NCBI GenBank assembly: GCA_035440445.1
Contig: DAORMJ010000009.1
Span: forward strand, 62,001 to 126,000
Reading direction: 5' to 3'
Length of the DNA stretch: 64,000 nucleotides
Origin: Ga0077548 sp035440445
GTDB lineage: Bacteria; Pseudomonadota; Alphaproteobacteria; Rhizobiales; Xanthobacteraceae
Program-made: the position numbers and the translations under genes
The notes under the pieces: generated by a model
The model's input: only the letters and a program-made list of their open reading frames with translations
The model's database searches: none
What the model was told of the DNA's origin: nothing
Shown: positions 1 to 6,547 of the stretch, piece after piece
Layout: the number at the start of each line of letters is the position of its first letter
How positions within the stretch are numbered: position 1 is the stretch's first letter

Positions 1-30
1 GGAATTTCAGGCGCTCCTTACAATCGGCGC

Positions 31-645
31 ATGAAATTCGACGCCAGAATCAGACAACGGCTCAAGGAAGAAGGCTGGAAAGTCACCGAACTTGCCAGCC
101 GCATGGGCATTAAAAAGAGCGAAAAAGCGACCCTAGAGCGACTCTACAAGATCGTTAGAGGTGATGTCGCAAACCCGCGCGGGGATATGCTTCGCAATAT
201 AGCGACTGCCTTGAATACCACTGAACTTGCACTTCGCTACGGCAACAAGGAAGGCCCGCCGCGCGTGCCAATCATCGGCCACGCCGGTGCATCCGAAACT
301 TGGACGTCGCTTGAATCGGACGCCGCTGCCCCTGCCATGGCTGATCTTTCGCTGGAGGGGGAAGAAGCGGTTGCGGTCGAAGTCAATGGCGACTCGATGC
401 TGCCGACCTATCGTAAAGGCGATATCCTGATCGGCTCTCGAATGCGCGGCACCGAACTGCGCAGCGCGATCGGCTCCGACTGCATCATCGAAACGATCCA
501 CGGCGACCGCTATGTGAAGGTGCTGAAAAAAGGCAGCGGAAACGGCCGCTTTATTCTTCGATCCTACAATCCAGCCTACGCCGATATTGAAGACGTGATG
601 CTGGCTTGGGCCGCCCCGGTCGAGATCGTCAAACGCGCAAGGTGA
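31..645 (+). CDS. LexA/cI-type phage repressor (HTH plus S24 peptidase)
   Basis: This 204-residue protein has the build of a self-cleaving prophage repressor. Residues about 5-70 form a helix-turn-helix DNA-binding domain, and residues about 78-200 are a LexA/UmuD-like S24 peptidase. The serine of the GDSM motif (Ser122) and the lysine of YVKVLKK (Lys163) are the expected catalytic dyad. An Ala-Gly pair at 85-86, just before the peptidase fold, is the likely self-cleavage site. In this family, RecA-stimulated cleavage lifts repression after DNA damage. The gene reads toward a promoter with three related palindromes at 657-713, which are its probable operators. Everything to 4.86 kb on the same strand could then be the controlled operon. 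The first 30 bases of the window carry no other gene. Confidence 0.88.
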   Translation: MKFDARIRQRLKEEGWKVTELASRMGIKKSEKATLERLYKIVRGDVANPRGDMLRNIATALNTTELALRYGNKEGPPRVPIIGHAGASETWTSLESDAAAPAMADLSLEGEEAVAVEVNGDSMLPTYRKGDILIGSRMRGTELRSAIGSDCIIETIHGDRYVKVLKKGSGNGRFILRSYNPAYADIEDVMLAWAAPVEIVKRAR

Positions 646-656
646 AGAAATAGCTG

Positions 657-713
657 CTGGAATTTAATTCCAGAAAACTATTGACCCGATTCCAGTCTGG
701 AATTATTTTCCAG
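657..713 (+). promoter_or_regulatory. Operator-promoter region of the integrated element
   Basis: Three dyads share the half-site CTGGAAT. They are CTGGAATTTAATTCCAG at 657-673 (perfect, 17 bp), ATTCCAGTCTGGAAT at 689-703 (perfect, 15 bp) and CTGGAATTATTTTCCAG at 697-713, which overlaps the second. A sigma70-like promoter is embedded: TTGACC at 681-686, a 17-base spacer, and TATTTT at 704-709. A repressor bound here would cover the -35 to -10 region. The repressor gene at 31-645 is the obvious candidate protein; that link is inference. Confidence 0.75.
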
Positions 714-734
714 AAATCAACCGGGGGAATCGGG

Positions 735-965
735 ATGACTTACAAAACGCATCTGGTCTGGAGCAACGTCGCTGACGGCGAGTGGCACGCGGGCGGGCTG
801 GAAGGCTCCTATTCAATCGTTCGCACGGCGAACGGGAAATATTCGCTGCGCACTCGCCGCGGTGACGACCCTTCTCGCCGCATCGGCACATTCGAAACGC
901 TGCACGCTGCGCAACAGCGCGCGCAGCACTCCGCGGACGCCTACGGCGTCGAGGTGGCGCAATGA
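735..965 (+). CDS. Small hypothetical protein, first gene after the phage-type promoter
   Basis: This 76-residue protein is of no family I recognise. The frame stays open further upstream, but the ATG at 735 is preferred because a purine-rich GGGGGAA precedes it and it lies downstream of the -10 at 704-709. The middle (residues about 10-55) is rich in Trp, Gly and Arg, and the protein has no membrane segment or cysteine. Its place, immediately downstream of the repressor-controlled promoter, is where phages and integrative elements often carry early or Cro/Cox-like genes, but no helix-turn-helix is visible. It could also be a small element-maintenance protein. Confidence in the gene is moderate and in any function nil. 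Confidence 0.55.
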   Translation: MTYKTHLVWSNVADGEWHAGGLEGSYSIVRTANGKYSLRTRRGDDPSRRIGTFETLHAAQQRAQHSADAYGVEVAQ

Positions 966-970
966 CCGCG

Positions 971-1474
971 CTATTTCAAGCCGCAGGCATCCGCGACGGG
1001 CGCAAGCGCTTCTTTCTGCCGGCGCAGCGGGAAAATCCAGTCCTTATAGGAGCCGACTTCGTTCGTGACGCGAAAGGCGACTTCCTTTCCCGTCACAATG
1101 CGCGCGAACATGAAGGCGGGCAGATCGAGTTGAATGCCCCGCTGGTCAACTGCGGTGCCAACTTCGGTCCAAACCTCGCTCTTATCGACGCGGGACATGA
1201 CCTGAAATTTCGCGCCAGCCTGAAACGGTCCGCTCGCCGAATCTCCCTCGATCAGCATGACCGAAAGATTTCCAGAAAAGCATCGCACCGCGAGCAGATG
1301 CCCCGATGCGGCGGTGACGGCAAGCACCCGAGGCTGATCGGTGAAGCGGTCGCGTTCGGTCACGATATGCCAGTTGCCGACGACGCGGCGCTCCTGCGCG
1401 GCAACACCCGCGGCAGCCAAAGCCAGATAACCGATCGCCGCGGTGACGGCCGCAGCGGCGCGCATGAAGGCCAT
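971..1474 (-). CDS. Secreted hypothetical protein inside the integrated element
   Basis: This is a 167-residue protein on the strand opposite to the surrounding element operon. The frame can start at 1504, but the ATG at 1474 has a GGGGGAA ribosome site about 6 bases upstream and leads straight into a signal peptide: positive start, Ala-rich core, and an AAGVAAQ-like cleavage region near residue 25. The mature part has alternating hydrophobic and polar residues suggestive of beta structure (GNW near its start, KDWIFPL near its end) and two cysteines that could pair. I do not recognise the family. A lone reversed, exported gene in a phage-type operon resembles a moron, meaning a cargo gene expressed from the integrated state. 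A plus-strand frame (962-1705) overlaps it but has poor protein character. Confidence 0.6.
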   Translation of the reverse strand: MAFMRAAAAVTAAIGYLALAAAGVAAQERRVVGNWHIVTERDRFTDQPRVLAVTAASGHLLAVRCFSGNLSVMLIEGDSASGPFQAGAKFQVMSRVDKSEVWTEVGTAVDQRGIQLDLPAFMFARIVTGKEVAFRVTNEVGSYKDWIFPLRRQKEALAPVADACGLK

Positions 1475-1570
1475 TCCGTTCCCCCGGAATTTGCCAGCCA
1501 TCATGCGCGCATTTTTTCGCGAGGCAAGTACCCCTCCCTCCCGGCGGATGCGGCGGGCGACTTGGCGGGC

Positions 1571-1705
1571 ATGGCAGGAGCGTCACCCGGCGCCATGCCC
1601 GCCATTTTTTCCTTCGAACGGCAACGCGCCTCGATCGTGCCGGCGCTACTCGTGCTCGGGCTCGCGCTTTGCGTGGCGGCGGTGCTTGCGGAGGCGGTGC
1701 TGTGA
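1571..1705 (+). CDS. Small single-pass membrane protein
   Basis: This is a 44-residue frame with one clear hydrophobic segment of about 20 residues (roughly 24-44, rich in Leu, Val and Ala) after a short polar N-terminus. The start could be 1571 (GGCGGG shortly before it) or the in-frame ATG at 1595. The TGA at 1703-1705 overlaps the GTG start of the next gene at 1702, so the two may be translationally coupled. Overlapped small genes are the rule in this element. I do not recognise it. It could be a holin-like or regulatory micropeptide, but nothing in the sequence decides this. Confidence 0.35.
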   Translation: MAGASPGAMPAIFSFERQRASIVPALLVLGLALCVAAVLAEAVL

Positions 1706-1983
1706 TCCCCGATCTTCCCGCATTCCTCGATCGCTCAAAATGGACGCCAGCGCAGCATGCCGCGAACGAAGCGGCGTGGGACAGGCGCATCGCCGCGCAA
1801 CGCGAGCGGAGCCGACGCGAGGCCGAGCGGATCACGCGCGAGCGCGAAATCGCGAACATCAAACGCAAGTTGGCGCAGCCGAGCAGCCAGGCCGCCGAAA
1901 TCGAATTCGGCAGCGTGCGGGCGCGCGTCGTCGAAGGCTTGAAACGTAAACTCGAACGACTGGAGGCAGAACGCCATGCTTGA
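1702..1983 (+). CDS. Small charged coiled-coil protein
   Basis: This 93-residue protein is very rich in Arg, Glu, Lys and Ala, with heptad-like stretches from about residue 25 to 55 and again from 75 to 92, typical of a coiled coil. The likely start is the GTG at 1702, overlapping the stop of the preceding small membrane protein. The 3' end overlaps the next gene (ProQ-like, ATG at 1976) by 8 bases. The tryptophan-containing N-terminus (residues 10-32) is the only part that is not helical and charged. I recognise no family. Its tight coupling to the ProQ/FinO gene makes a partner or accessory role possible, but that is inference only. Confidence 0.55.
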   Translation: MIPDLPAFLDRSKWTPAQHAANEAAWDRRIAAQRERSRREAERITREREIANIKRKLAQPSSQAAEIEFGSVRARVVEGLKRKLERLEAERHA

Positions 1984-2389
1984 CCGCACCGCGAATATAG
2001 ATCCGGGCATCGACGCCTTGTTCGCCGCCGACCGCTTCAACGCGGCAAAGCATGCCGCACTCGCCGAGCGCAGCGGCGGCAACACGCGCGAACTGCTCGC
2101 GCTCGCCTTTCCAAAATGTTTCACGGGGAAGGGTGCCGCGAAGTGGCCGCTCAAGATCGGTATCGATCGCGATATCAAGGCAGCGCTGCCGGAATTCTCG
2201 CGCAAGCAGATCAAACGCGCGCTTGCCGACTATTGCGGCGGGCCGACCTATCACCGCGCCATTCTCGCTCGCCTCGGCCGCATCGACCTCTTCGGCCGCT
2301 ATGCCGGGATCGTCGATGACAACGCGGTCAAGTTCGCAACCGCGCGCCTGAAACAGATCAATGCGAAGCACAGGAAGGCGCGGCAATGA
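1976..2389 (+). CDS. ProQ/FinO-domain RNA-binding protein
   Basis: This 137-residue protein matches the ProQ/FinO RNA-chaperone pattern. It has FPKCF near residue 45, the hallmark PLKIGIDRDI near 58, a segment like SRKQIKRALADYC (about 74-86), then a basic helix, RIDLFG (about 101) and a C-terminal charged helix. Family members bind stem-loops of small RNAs and 3' UTRs. FinO itself controls plasmid transfer with an antisense RNA, while ProQ acts widely on the chromosome. This copy is minimal, with almost no extension beyond the domain. It belongs to the element operon: its ATG overlaps the previous gene by 8 bases, and its TGA forms an ATGA overlap with the next gene at 2386. A role controlling the element's own transcripts is plausible. 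Confidence 0.82.
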   Translation: MLDRTANIDPGIDALFAADRFNAAKHAALAERSGGNTRELLALAFPKCFTGKGAAKWPLKIGIDRDIKAALPEFSRKQIKRALADYCGGPTYHRAILARLGRIDLFGRYAGIVDDNAVKFATARLKQINAKHRKARQ

Positions 2390-2649
2390 TTGGGCACAGT
2401 GAAGATGCGGTGCTCGCGCCCGCGGGAATGTGGCGGCGGTATCAACTGCGCTACAATCACAGGCGACGCGGTGCTTTCAACTCGCCGCAAATGCAGCGCG
2501 CAAAGGATGCGCTCGATGCCGGACCTTTGCGGAAATTCGAAAACGGCTTTCAGGACCAGACCGGCGCGTTCTACCCATATTCGGTCGTGGCAGCACTCGC
2601 GCATCGCGGACTTGCGATCATTACCGGCGCGGAGGCGCGCGCCCGATGA
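2386..2649 (+). CDS. Hypothetical protein of the element operon
   Basis: This 87-residue basic protein starts at an ATGA overlap with the ProQ-like gene and ends in another ATGA overlap with the 28-residue membrane peptide at 2646, so its reading frame is well supported by context. The N-terminal third is basic and aromatic (WRRYQLRYNHRRR near residue 16). The middle contains ALDAGPLRKFENGF and the end is alanine-rich. No membrane segment, signal peptide or known motif is visible. The basic N-terminus could bind nucleic acid. I do not recognise a family. Confidence 0.6.
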   Translation: MIGHSEDAVLAPAGMWRRYQLRYNHRRRGAFNSPQMQRAKDALDAGPLRKFENGFQDQTGAFYPYSVVAALAHRGLAIITGAEARAR

Positions 2650-2732
2650 CCTGGAAGCGCGCTCGCGACCTCGCGATGATCTTCGGAGTTTTTCTCTTTA
2701 TCGCCGCCATTCTCGCAGGAGTCGGAAAATGA
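2646..2732 (+). CDS. 28-residue membrane peptide
   Basis: This very small frame, MTWKRAR then about 17 hydrophobic residues and GVGK, has the layout of a single-pass inner-membrane peptide with its positive end inside. Both ends are ATGA overlaps, with the gene before (2646-2649) and the deoxyribosyltransferase after (2729-2732). That arrangement would be unlikely for a chance frame. Function is unknown. Peptides of this size in mobile elements are sometimes toxins of type I toxin-antitoxin pairs or regulators of membrane enzymes, but no antisense RNA signal was identified here. Confidence 0.5.
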   Translation: MTWKRARDLAMIFGVFLFIAAILAGVGK

Positions 2733-3244
2733 AACCGAAAGTCTATCTGGCCGGTCCCGGCGTCTTCCGCCGCGACGCCATCGAACACGGCAAGCACCTG
2801 AAAGAACTTTGCGAAAAGCACGGCTTGATCGGGCTCTATCCGCTCGACAACGAAATAAATCTGTCGCGGCCGGACGCCGCGCAACGCATCTACCTCGCGA
2901 ACCTGGATCAGATCCGTCAGGCCGATGCCGTGATCGCGGATATCTCGCCGTTTCGCGGCCCGCACATGGATCCTGGCACCGCATTCGAAATCGGCTACGC
3001 CCGCGCAAAATCGATTCCGACGTTTCTGTATAGCGATAGCGACGGAGCTCTAGCTGATCGGATTACTCCAGTGCACCTCATGGCGACCGGCGAGTGGTTC
3101 GATAAAGACGGCATGCTCATCGAAAATTTCGGCCTCGCCGAAAACCTGATGATCACGCCCTCGCAAGCACCGACGCATCGCGTGCACGCAACCGCAGAAG
3201 TAGCAATCAAAGCGGCAGCCGAAGAATTCGGAAAGGCGAGCTAA
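2729..3244 (+). CDS. Nucleoside 2-deoxyribosyltransferase
   Basis: This 171-residue enzyme belongs to the nucleoside 2-deoxyribosyltransferase family, which moves 2-deoxyribose between bases, or hydrolyses deoxynucleoside monophosphates in the RCL/DNPH1 branch. Visible features are KVYLAGP at the N-terminus (residues 4-10), the DAVIADISPFRGPHMDPG segment (about 68-85) and the following GTAFEIGYA, whose glutamate is the family's nucleophile. The start is the ATG at 2729, in an ATGA overlap with the preceding peptide; the frame is open further upstream but without family similarity. The next gene starts on its stop codon (TAATG). In phages and mobile elements such enzymes modify nucleotide pools, and one recurring theme is use in anti-phage or anti-restriction chemistry; here the role is unknown. 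Confidence 0.85.
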   Translation: MKPKVYLAGPGVFRRDAIEHGKHLKELCEKHGLIGLYPLDNEINLSRPDAAQRIYLANLDQIRQADAVIADISPFRGPHMDPGTAFEIGYARAKSIPTFLYSDSDGALADRITPVHLMATGEWFDKDGMLIENFGLAENLMITPSQAPTHRVHATAEVAIKAAAEEFGKAS

Positions 3245-3447
3245 TGCCGTTCCTCATTTTCGTGCGCGGCCTGCACGGCACCGAAGCGCAACTATGGGCC
3301 GATAAACCCAATCCGCATTCGGAATACTGGCGTAAGGCGAACGGTCGAATCGTGGGCGATATCGTGGCACTACCGCCGGAGCACGCCTGCCTGCCATTCG
3401 ATGAAATCCGCCGGATTTACCCGGCGCCCGCGCTGCCGGAAGGCTGA
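3244..3447 (+). CDS. Small hypothetical protein after the deoxyribosyltransferase
   Basis: This 67-residue protein has an ATG that shares its first base with the TAA of the upstream enzyme (TAATG), a strong sign of translational coupling. The N-terminus is a hydrophobic strand (PFLIFVRG), followed by a polar region with two tryptophans and a proline-rich end (YPAPALPEG). It may be a small partner of the deoxyribosyltransferase or an independent element gene. No family is recognised, no cysteine pair beyond a single Cys is present, and no membrane segment is seen. Confidence 0.55.
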   Translation: MPFLIFVRGLHGTEAQLWADKPNPHSEYWRKANGRIVGDIVALPPEHACLPFDEIRRIYPAPALPEG

Positions 3448-3456
3448 CAACGCACT

Positions 3457-3882
3457 ATGGCCGACGCCGAAACCATTGGCCCCGATACGCCGATACGGCT
3501 GGAAACGGCCGCACGGCTGGCGTTTCCGGACGGCTCGATTTCCGCCGGCAGCCTGCGGCGGGAGGGCAGGCGTGGGCGCTTGATCGTCTGGCGGATCGCG
3601 GGCAAGGATATGACCTCGCTCGCTGAAATCGAGGCCATGAAACGGCTATGCCGCCTGCCCGCAAAACCGCAAGACTCTGGCTGCGGCCAGCCCGAAAGCG
3701 CAGAGACAAGGGCGCCGAAGCCGCAACCTGGGTCATCCTCGACGGAGGCAAACAAATTGCCACTGGCTGCGGCGCGCGCGAGAATAAGGAAGCTGAGTCA
3801 GCGCTCAAGCGATACATCGAAGAAAAGCACGCGCCGGCGCGGCGAGAACGTGATATCGATCGGATCCCGGTCGCAGACGTAA
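3457..3882 (+). CDS. Excisionase-like DNA-binding protein, 3' part overlaps the integrase
   Basis: This is a 141-residue protein. Residues about 11-64 look like a winged-helix/MerR-type excisionase domain (PIRLETAARLAFP, then SLRREGRRGRLIVWRIAGKD and a short helix), a pattern common next to rhizobial integrases. Such proteins bend att-site DNA and steer the integrase toward excision. The remaining 75 residues are low-complexity, rich in Ser, Arg and Lys, and lie out of frame over the first 235 bases of the integrase gene (3648-3882). The GSSSTEAN segment near residue 91 is, from memory, also found in related rhizobial proteins, which suggests that the overprinted tail is maintained. The start ATG at 3457 is 10 bases past the previous stop. 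Confidence 0.72.
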   Translation: MADAETIGPDTPIRLETAARLAFPDGSISAGSLRREGRRGRLIVWRIAGKDMTSLAEIEAMKRLCRLPAKPQDSGCGQPESAETRAPKPQPGSSSTEANKLPLAAARARIRKLSQRSSDTSKKSTRRRGENVISIGSRSQT

Positions 3883-4856
3883 TCAGCGTCTATCTCGACG
3901 ACTGCGCAGAAAAGCAGGCCAATCCGGAAGCGCTCGCCAAACGCTGCGAAAGACTGCTCGAATTCTTCGGCAACGACACCTTGTTCGATATCACTGGCGC
4001 GCGCTGCCGAGCCTATGAAAAGCATCGCGGCAAAAAAGGTGGCGCGCGGCGCGATCTGGAAGACCTACGCGCAGCCATCAATCACCACGCCGAGGAAGGC
4101 TTGCACCGCGCCATCGTCAACGTGCAACTGCCCGAGAAAGGTGAGCCGCGCGACCGCTGGCTCACGCGCGACGAAGCTGCAAAGCTATTGTGGGTTTGCT
4201 GGCGCGCGCGCGAGCAACAGCGCCGCAAGCGCGCCTTCGGCAAGAGAGCCCATAAACTCGCGAAGCAACTGCCGACGGCCAAGCACACGCTGCGCCACCT
4301 CGCGCGCTTCATTCTGATCGGGCTCTATACCGGCTCGCGCGCGACGCCGATCGCTTGCGCTTCCTTTCATGCCGCGGCCGGCCGCTCTTATATCGACCTC
4401 GCGCAAGGCATGTTCTATCGACGCCCGGAAGGCGCCCGCATCACCAAGAAGCGCCAGCCGCCGGTGCCGATCCCCGACCGGCTGCTCGCGCACATGCGCC
4501 GTTGGAAGCGGAAAGGCATTGCAGATCAATACGCCGTCGAATGGCACGGCGAGCCTGTCAAGTCGGTCAAGACCGCGATGAAGTCGGCGGTCGCGAAGGC
4601 GCAGTTGCCAGGAAAGATATCGCCGCACACGCTGCGCCACACCGCCGCGACCTGGCTGATGCAAGCGGGAACGGATATGTGGCAGGCGGCAGGCTATCTC
4701 GGCATGTCGCTCGAAATGTTGGAGCGCGTGTACGGACACCATCATCCTGACTACATGAGCGAGGCCACGGCGAAGATAGGGGCAAAACCGAAACGCCCCA
4801 ACGGTTCCCCAATGAAACGCGTGAACCAAACAGCAACACGACGCATCGAAGCGTGA
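3648..4856 (+). CDS. Tyrosine site-specific integrase
   Basis: This 402-residue phage-type tyrosine recombinase has an N-terminal arm-binding region (TWVILDGGKQIATGCG, residues 28-42), a SAM-like core-binding domain at about 70-160 and a catalytic domain at about 170-375. Catalytic residues seen are Arg231 (LYTGSRA), His327 and Arg330 (SPHTLRHT) and the nucleophile Tyr362 (ERVYGHHHP). Where many relatives have LGHS, this one has LGMS, so the third His/Trp position appears to be Met353. The gene points at the tRNA-derived attachment site 42 bases after its stop, as expected for an integrase acting on a tRNA 3' end. Its 5' 235 bases are shared with the excisionase frame. It most likely integrated the element that extends left beyond position 1. 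Confidence 0.92.
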   Translation: MPPARKTARLWLRPARKRRDKGAEAATWVILDGGKQIATGCGARENKEAESALKRYIEEKHAPARRERDIDRIPVADVISVYLDDCAEKQANPEALAKRCERLLEFFGNDTLFDITGARCRAYEKHRGKKGGARRDLEDLRAAINHHAEEGLHRAIVNVQLPEKGEPRDRWLTRDEAAKLLWVCWRAREQQRRKRAFGKRAHKLAKQLPTAKHTLRHLARFILIGLYTGSRATPIACASFHAAAGRSYIDLAQGMFYRRPEGARITKKRQPPVPIPDRLLAHMRRWKRKGIADQYAVEWHGEPVKSVKTAMKSAVAKAQLPGKISPHTLRHTAATWLMQAGTDMWQAAGYLGMSLEMLERVYGHHHPDYMSEATAKIGAKPKRPNGSPMKRVNQTATRRIEA

Positions 4857-4898
4857 CGAAAAGCACTGATTTTCATGGCGTTTCGCGTTAAAGCAATT

Positions 4899-4947
4899 CG
4901 CTCATAACGGTCTGGTTGCAGGTTCGAGTCCTGCCGGGCCCACCAAT
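4899..4947 (+). repeat. Attachment-site repeat: 3' half of a CAT-anticodon tRNA
   Basis: The sequence reads as anticodon loop CTCATAA, 3' anticodon strand CGGTC, T-arm GCAGG-TTCGAGT-CCTGC, acceptor strand CGGGCCC and ACCA. The 5' anticodon strand that should precede it (GACCG) is absent, so this is a tRNA-Met (or Ile2) 3' half and not a complete gene. It lies just after the integrase, as an att site should. The same sequence with 7 bases missing recurs at 34457-34498. The complete tRNA gene should lie left of the window. Confidence 0.82.
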
Positions 4948-5390
4948 AAATCAGCGCTTTTTGAGCGGCAAAAATTGCTGCCCCAATGAAATCCTCTCGC
5001 ATTTAAAAAAAGCCCCCGCGCACGCCTGAGGCGGCACGCCGGCATCGGATCGAACTGCGACAGAAGTTTCTCAGGCGCGAGGCGCGGCTCTATAGTCAGC
5101 GCGGGTGATTTCTTGGTTATCTCCTCTATCGCCCCAGGTCGGCGGCTTGTTAGTTTTTCCCGAAAGCTAACGAGTAGTACTGTTGGAGAAAGCGCGGCAG
5201 TCATTCTGCAGCAGCGATACTGATTTTGTAGTTTCGAACTTCAATCTCAGTGCTTCAAAAATTATACGCTCAAACTAGAAATCCGAGCAGCAGGGCTCTG
5301 AGCGAGTTTTTTGCAAACCTAGTTGCAACTTTGAATATCGACAAAGGTCAACTCTATGCAAAACTGGAGGATGCGTCCGGAGGATTTATT
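4948..5390. other. Intergenic region after the attachment site
   Basis: No convincing gene is seen. The minus-strand frames crossing 4751-5204 include peptides like GPAGLEPATRPL and RQDSNLQPDRYE, which are what antisense translation of tRNA 3' ends gives and should be ignored. A plus-strand frame from a GTG at 5250 runs in phase into the molybdoenzyme gene, but its first 47 codons lack family similarity. A promoter for the following operon should lie here; I could not single one out. Confidence 0.5.
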
Positions 5391-6389
5391 TTGAACGAAG
5401 ATCCCAGCAAGCAGAAGAGCCGGCCAATTTTAAACCCGGTTGGCCTGCATCGGCGTATCCCGTTGATGCCTCACCAGATGGTGGATCGGATCACACGGTT
5501 CGAGGATTTTTTCTCCTTGATCCATCTCGGCGCGCCGAGGCTGGAGGCAAGCGACTGGTCGATGACCGTCGGAGGCATGGTGCGAAACCCGTACCTGATC
5601 TCGTTCGATGAGCTTCTCCGCCTGCCGAAAACCGAAATCACCTCGGTCCATCAATGTGCCGGCAATCCGATGCAGCCCAATATCGCGACGCGGCGCGTGG
5701 CGAGCGTTACCTGGGGCGGTGTCGACCTGAAACTGTTGCTCGACCGCGCAAGGCCCGATCCTGCCGCGAGCTTTCTATGGGCCTTCGGTTCGGATTACGG
5801 TGACTTCGATGGCGCCTATTGCGATGAATATGGCAAGGACCTGCCGATCTCGCGCGTGAGGGAAGGCGACATTCTCGTCGCCTATGAGCTGAATGGGCGC
5901 GCGCTTCCGGCAGAAAATGGTTTTCCTGCACGCTTGGTAGTCCCAGGTTTCTACGGGACGAATTCCGTCAAGTGGCTCACGAGAATAGAGCTCGCGGATC
6001 GGAGGCTCGAAAACCTCTTCACCACGAAATACTACAACGACACGCTCGCGGACGGGTCGCGTCGTCCGGTCTGGGATATCCCGGTCGAATCTATCATCGT
6101 TTCACCCGCGCCGGATGCTGCGCTGCGAAAGGGTGAGGAGGTAACGATTTGGGGATGGGCCTGGGCGTCGAGTGGCGTCGAAAGCGTCGAAGTATTTGTC
6201 GATGAGCAATGGTTGCGAGCTGATTTTGAAGAATCGAAGCGTGCGTGGAGCAGGTTCGAAATTCGCTGGCGTCCTGTGGCGAGCGGCGAAGTAGTTCTCA
6301 AAGTGAAAGCGACGTCACGCGCCGGCCACGAGCAACCTGAAGCAAACGCGCGCAATGCAATACATACGGTACTGGTGATCGTCAGTTAA
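5391..6389 (+). CDS. Sulfite-oxidase-family molybdopterin oxidoreductase
   Basis: This is a soluble molybdenum-cofactor enzyme of the eukaryotic-type sulfite oxidase/nitrate reductase superfamily. Counting from the TTG at 5391, the molybdopterin domain spans about residues 45-195 with the molybdenum-ligating cysteine in SVHQCAGNP (Cys89). A C-terminal dimerisation domain of immunoglobulin-like fold follows (about 215-325, GWAWASSGVESVEVF). I chose the TTG because GGAGG lies 7 bases upstream; the frame is open to a GTG at 5250. No Tat or Sec signal and no haem domain are visible, so cytoplasmic action is likely unless the start is wrong. Substrate is unknown. It precedes the nitrilase by 158 bases, and a link to a sulfur- or nitrogen-containing substrate is only a guess. 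Confidence 0.82.
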   Translation: MNEDPSKQKSRPILNPVGLHRRIPLMPHQMVDRITRFEDFFSLIHLGAPRLEASDWSMTVGGMVRNPYLISFDELLRLPKTEITSVHQCAGNPMQPNIATRRVASVTWGGVDLKLLLDRARPDPAASFLWAFGSDYGDFDGAYCDEYGKDLPISRVREGDILVAYELNGRALPAENGFPARLVVPGFYGTNSVKWLTRIELADRRLENLFTTKYYNDTLADGSRRPVWDIPVESIIVSPAPDAALRKGEEVTIWGWAWASSGVESVEVFVDEQWLRADFEESKRAWSRFEIRWRPVASGEVVLKVKATSRAGHEQPEANARNAIHTVLVIVS

Positions 6390-6421
6390 CGCACATTTTT
6401 CCACCAAACCTGCGCTCATGC

Positions 6422-6435
6422 GCAGTGCACACTGC
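6422..6435. promoter_or_regulatory. Short dyad upstream of the nitrilase
   Basis: A perfect inverted repeat GCAGTG-CA-CACTGC lies in the 158-base gap between the molybdoenzyme and nitrilase genes. It could be half of an operator for the LysR regulator at 13.7 kb, or chance. Confidence 0.25.
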
Positions 6436-6547
6436 TCTTAGTTTGTGCGCTGCAAATCAAAGTAGTTTTGCAAGTGCCGTTGCGTGGATGTGCACTCCTT
6501 CAAGCGCAAAAGCTCGGTTAGCGTCACGGCGTAAATCAAGAAAGCCG

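Noticed and set aside
962..1705. Long plus-strand frame overlapping the secreted protein gene
   Set aside because: The minus-strand frame has a ribosome site and signal peptide, while this frame looks like its complement; only its last part may encode a small membrane protein.
4899..4947. Calling a complete tRNA-Met gene
   Set aside because: The 5' half, including the D-arm and 5' anticodon strand, is absent; only 3' sequence from the anticodon loop is present.
4751..5204. Minus-strand frames over the tRNA remnant that read like RQDSNLQPDRYE and GPAGLEPATRPL
   Set aside because: These peptides are what antisense translation of a tRNA 3' end produces and are a well-known false gene call.
5250..5390. 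N-terminal extension of the molybdoenzyme from a GTG
   Set aside because: There is no ribosome site before the GTG and no family similarity, while the TTG at 5391 has GGAGG at proper distance.
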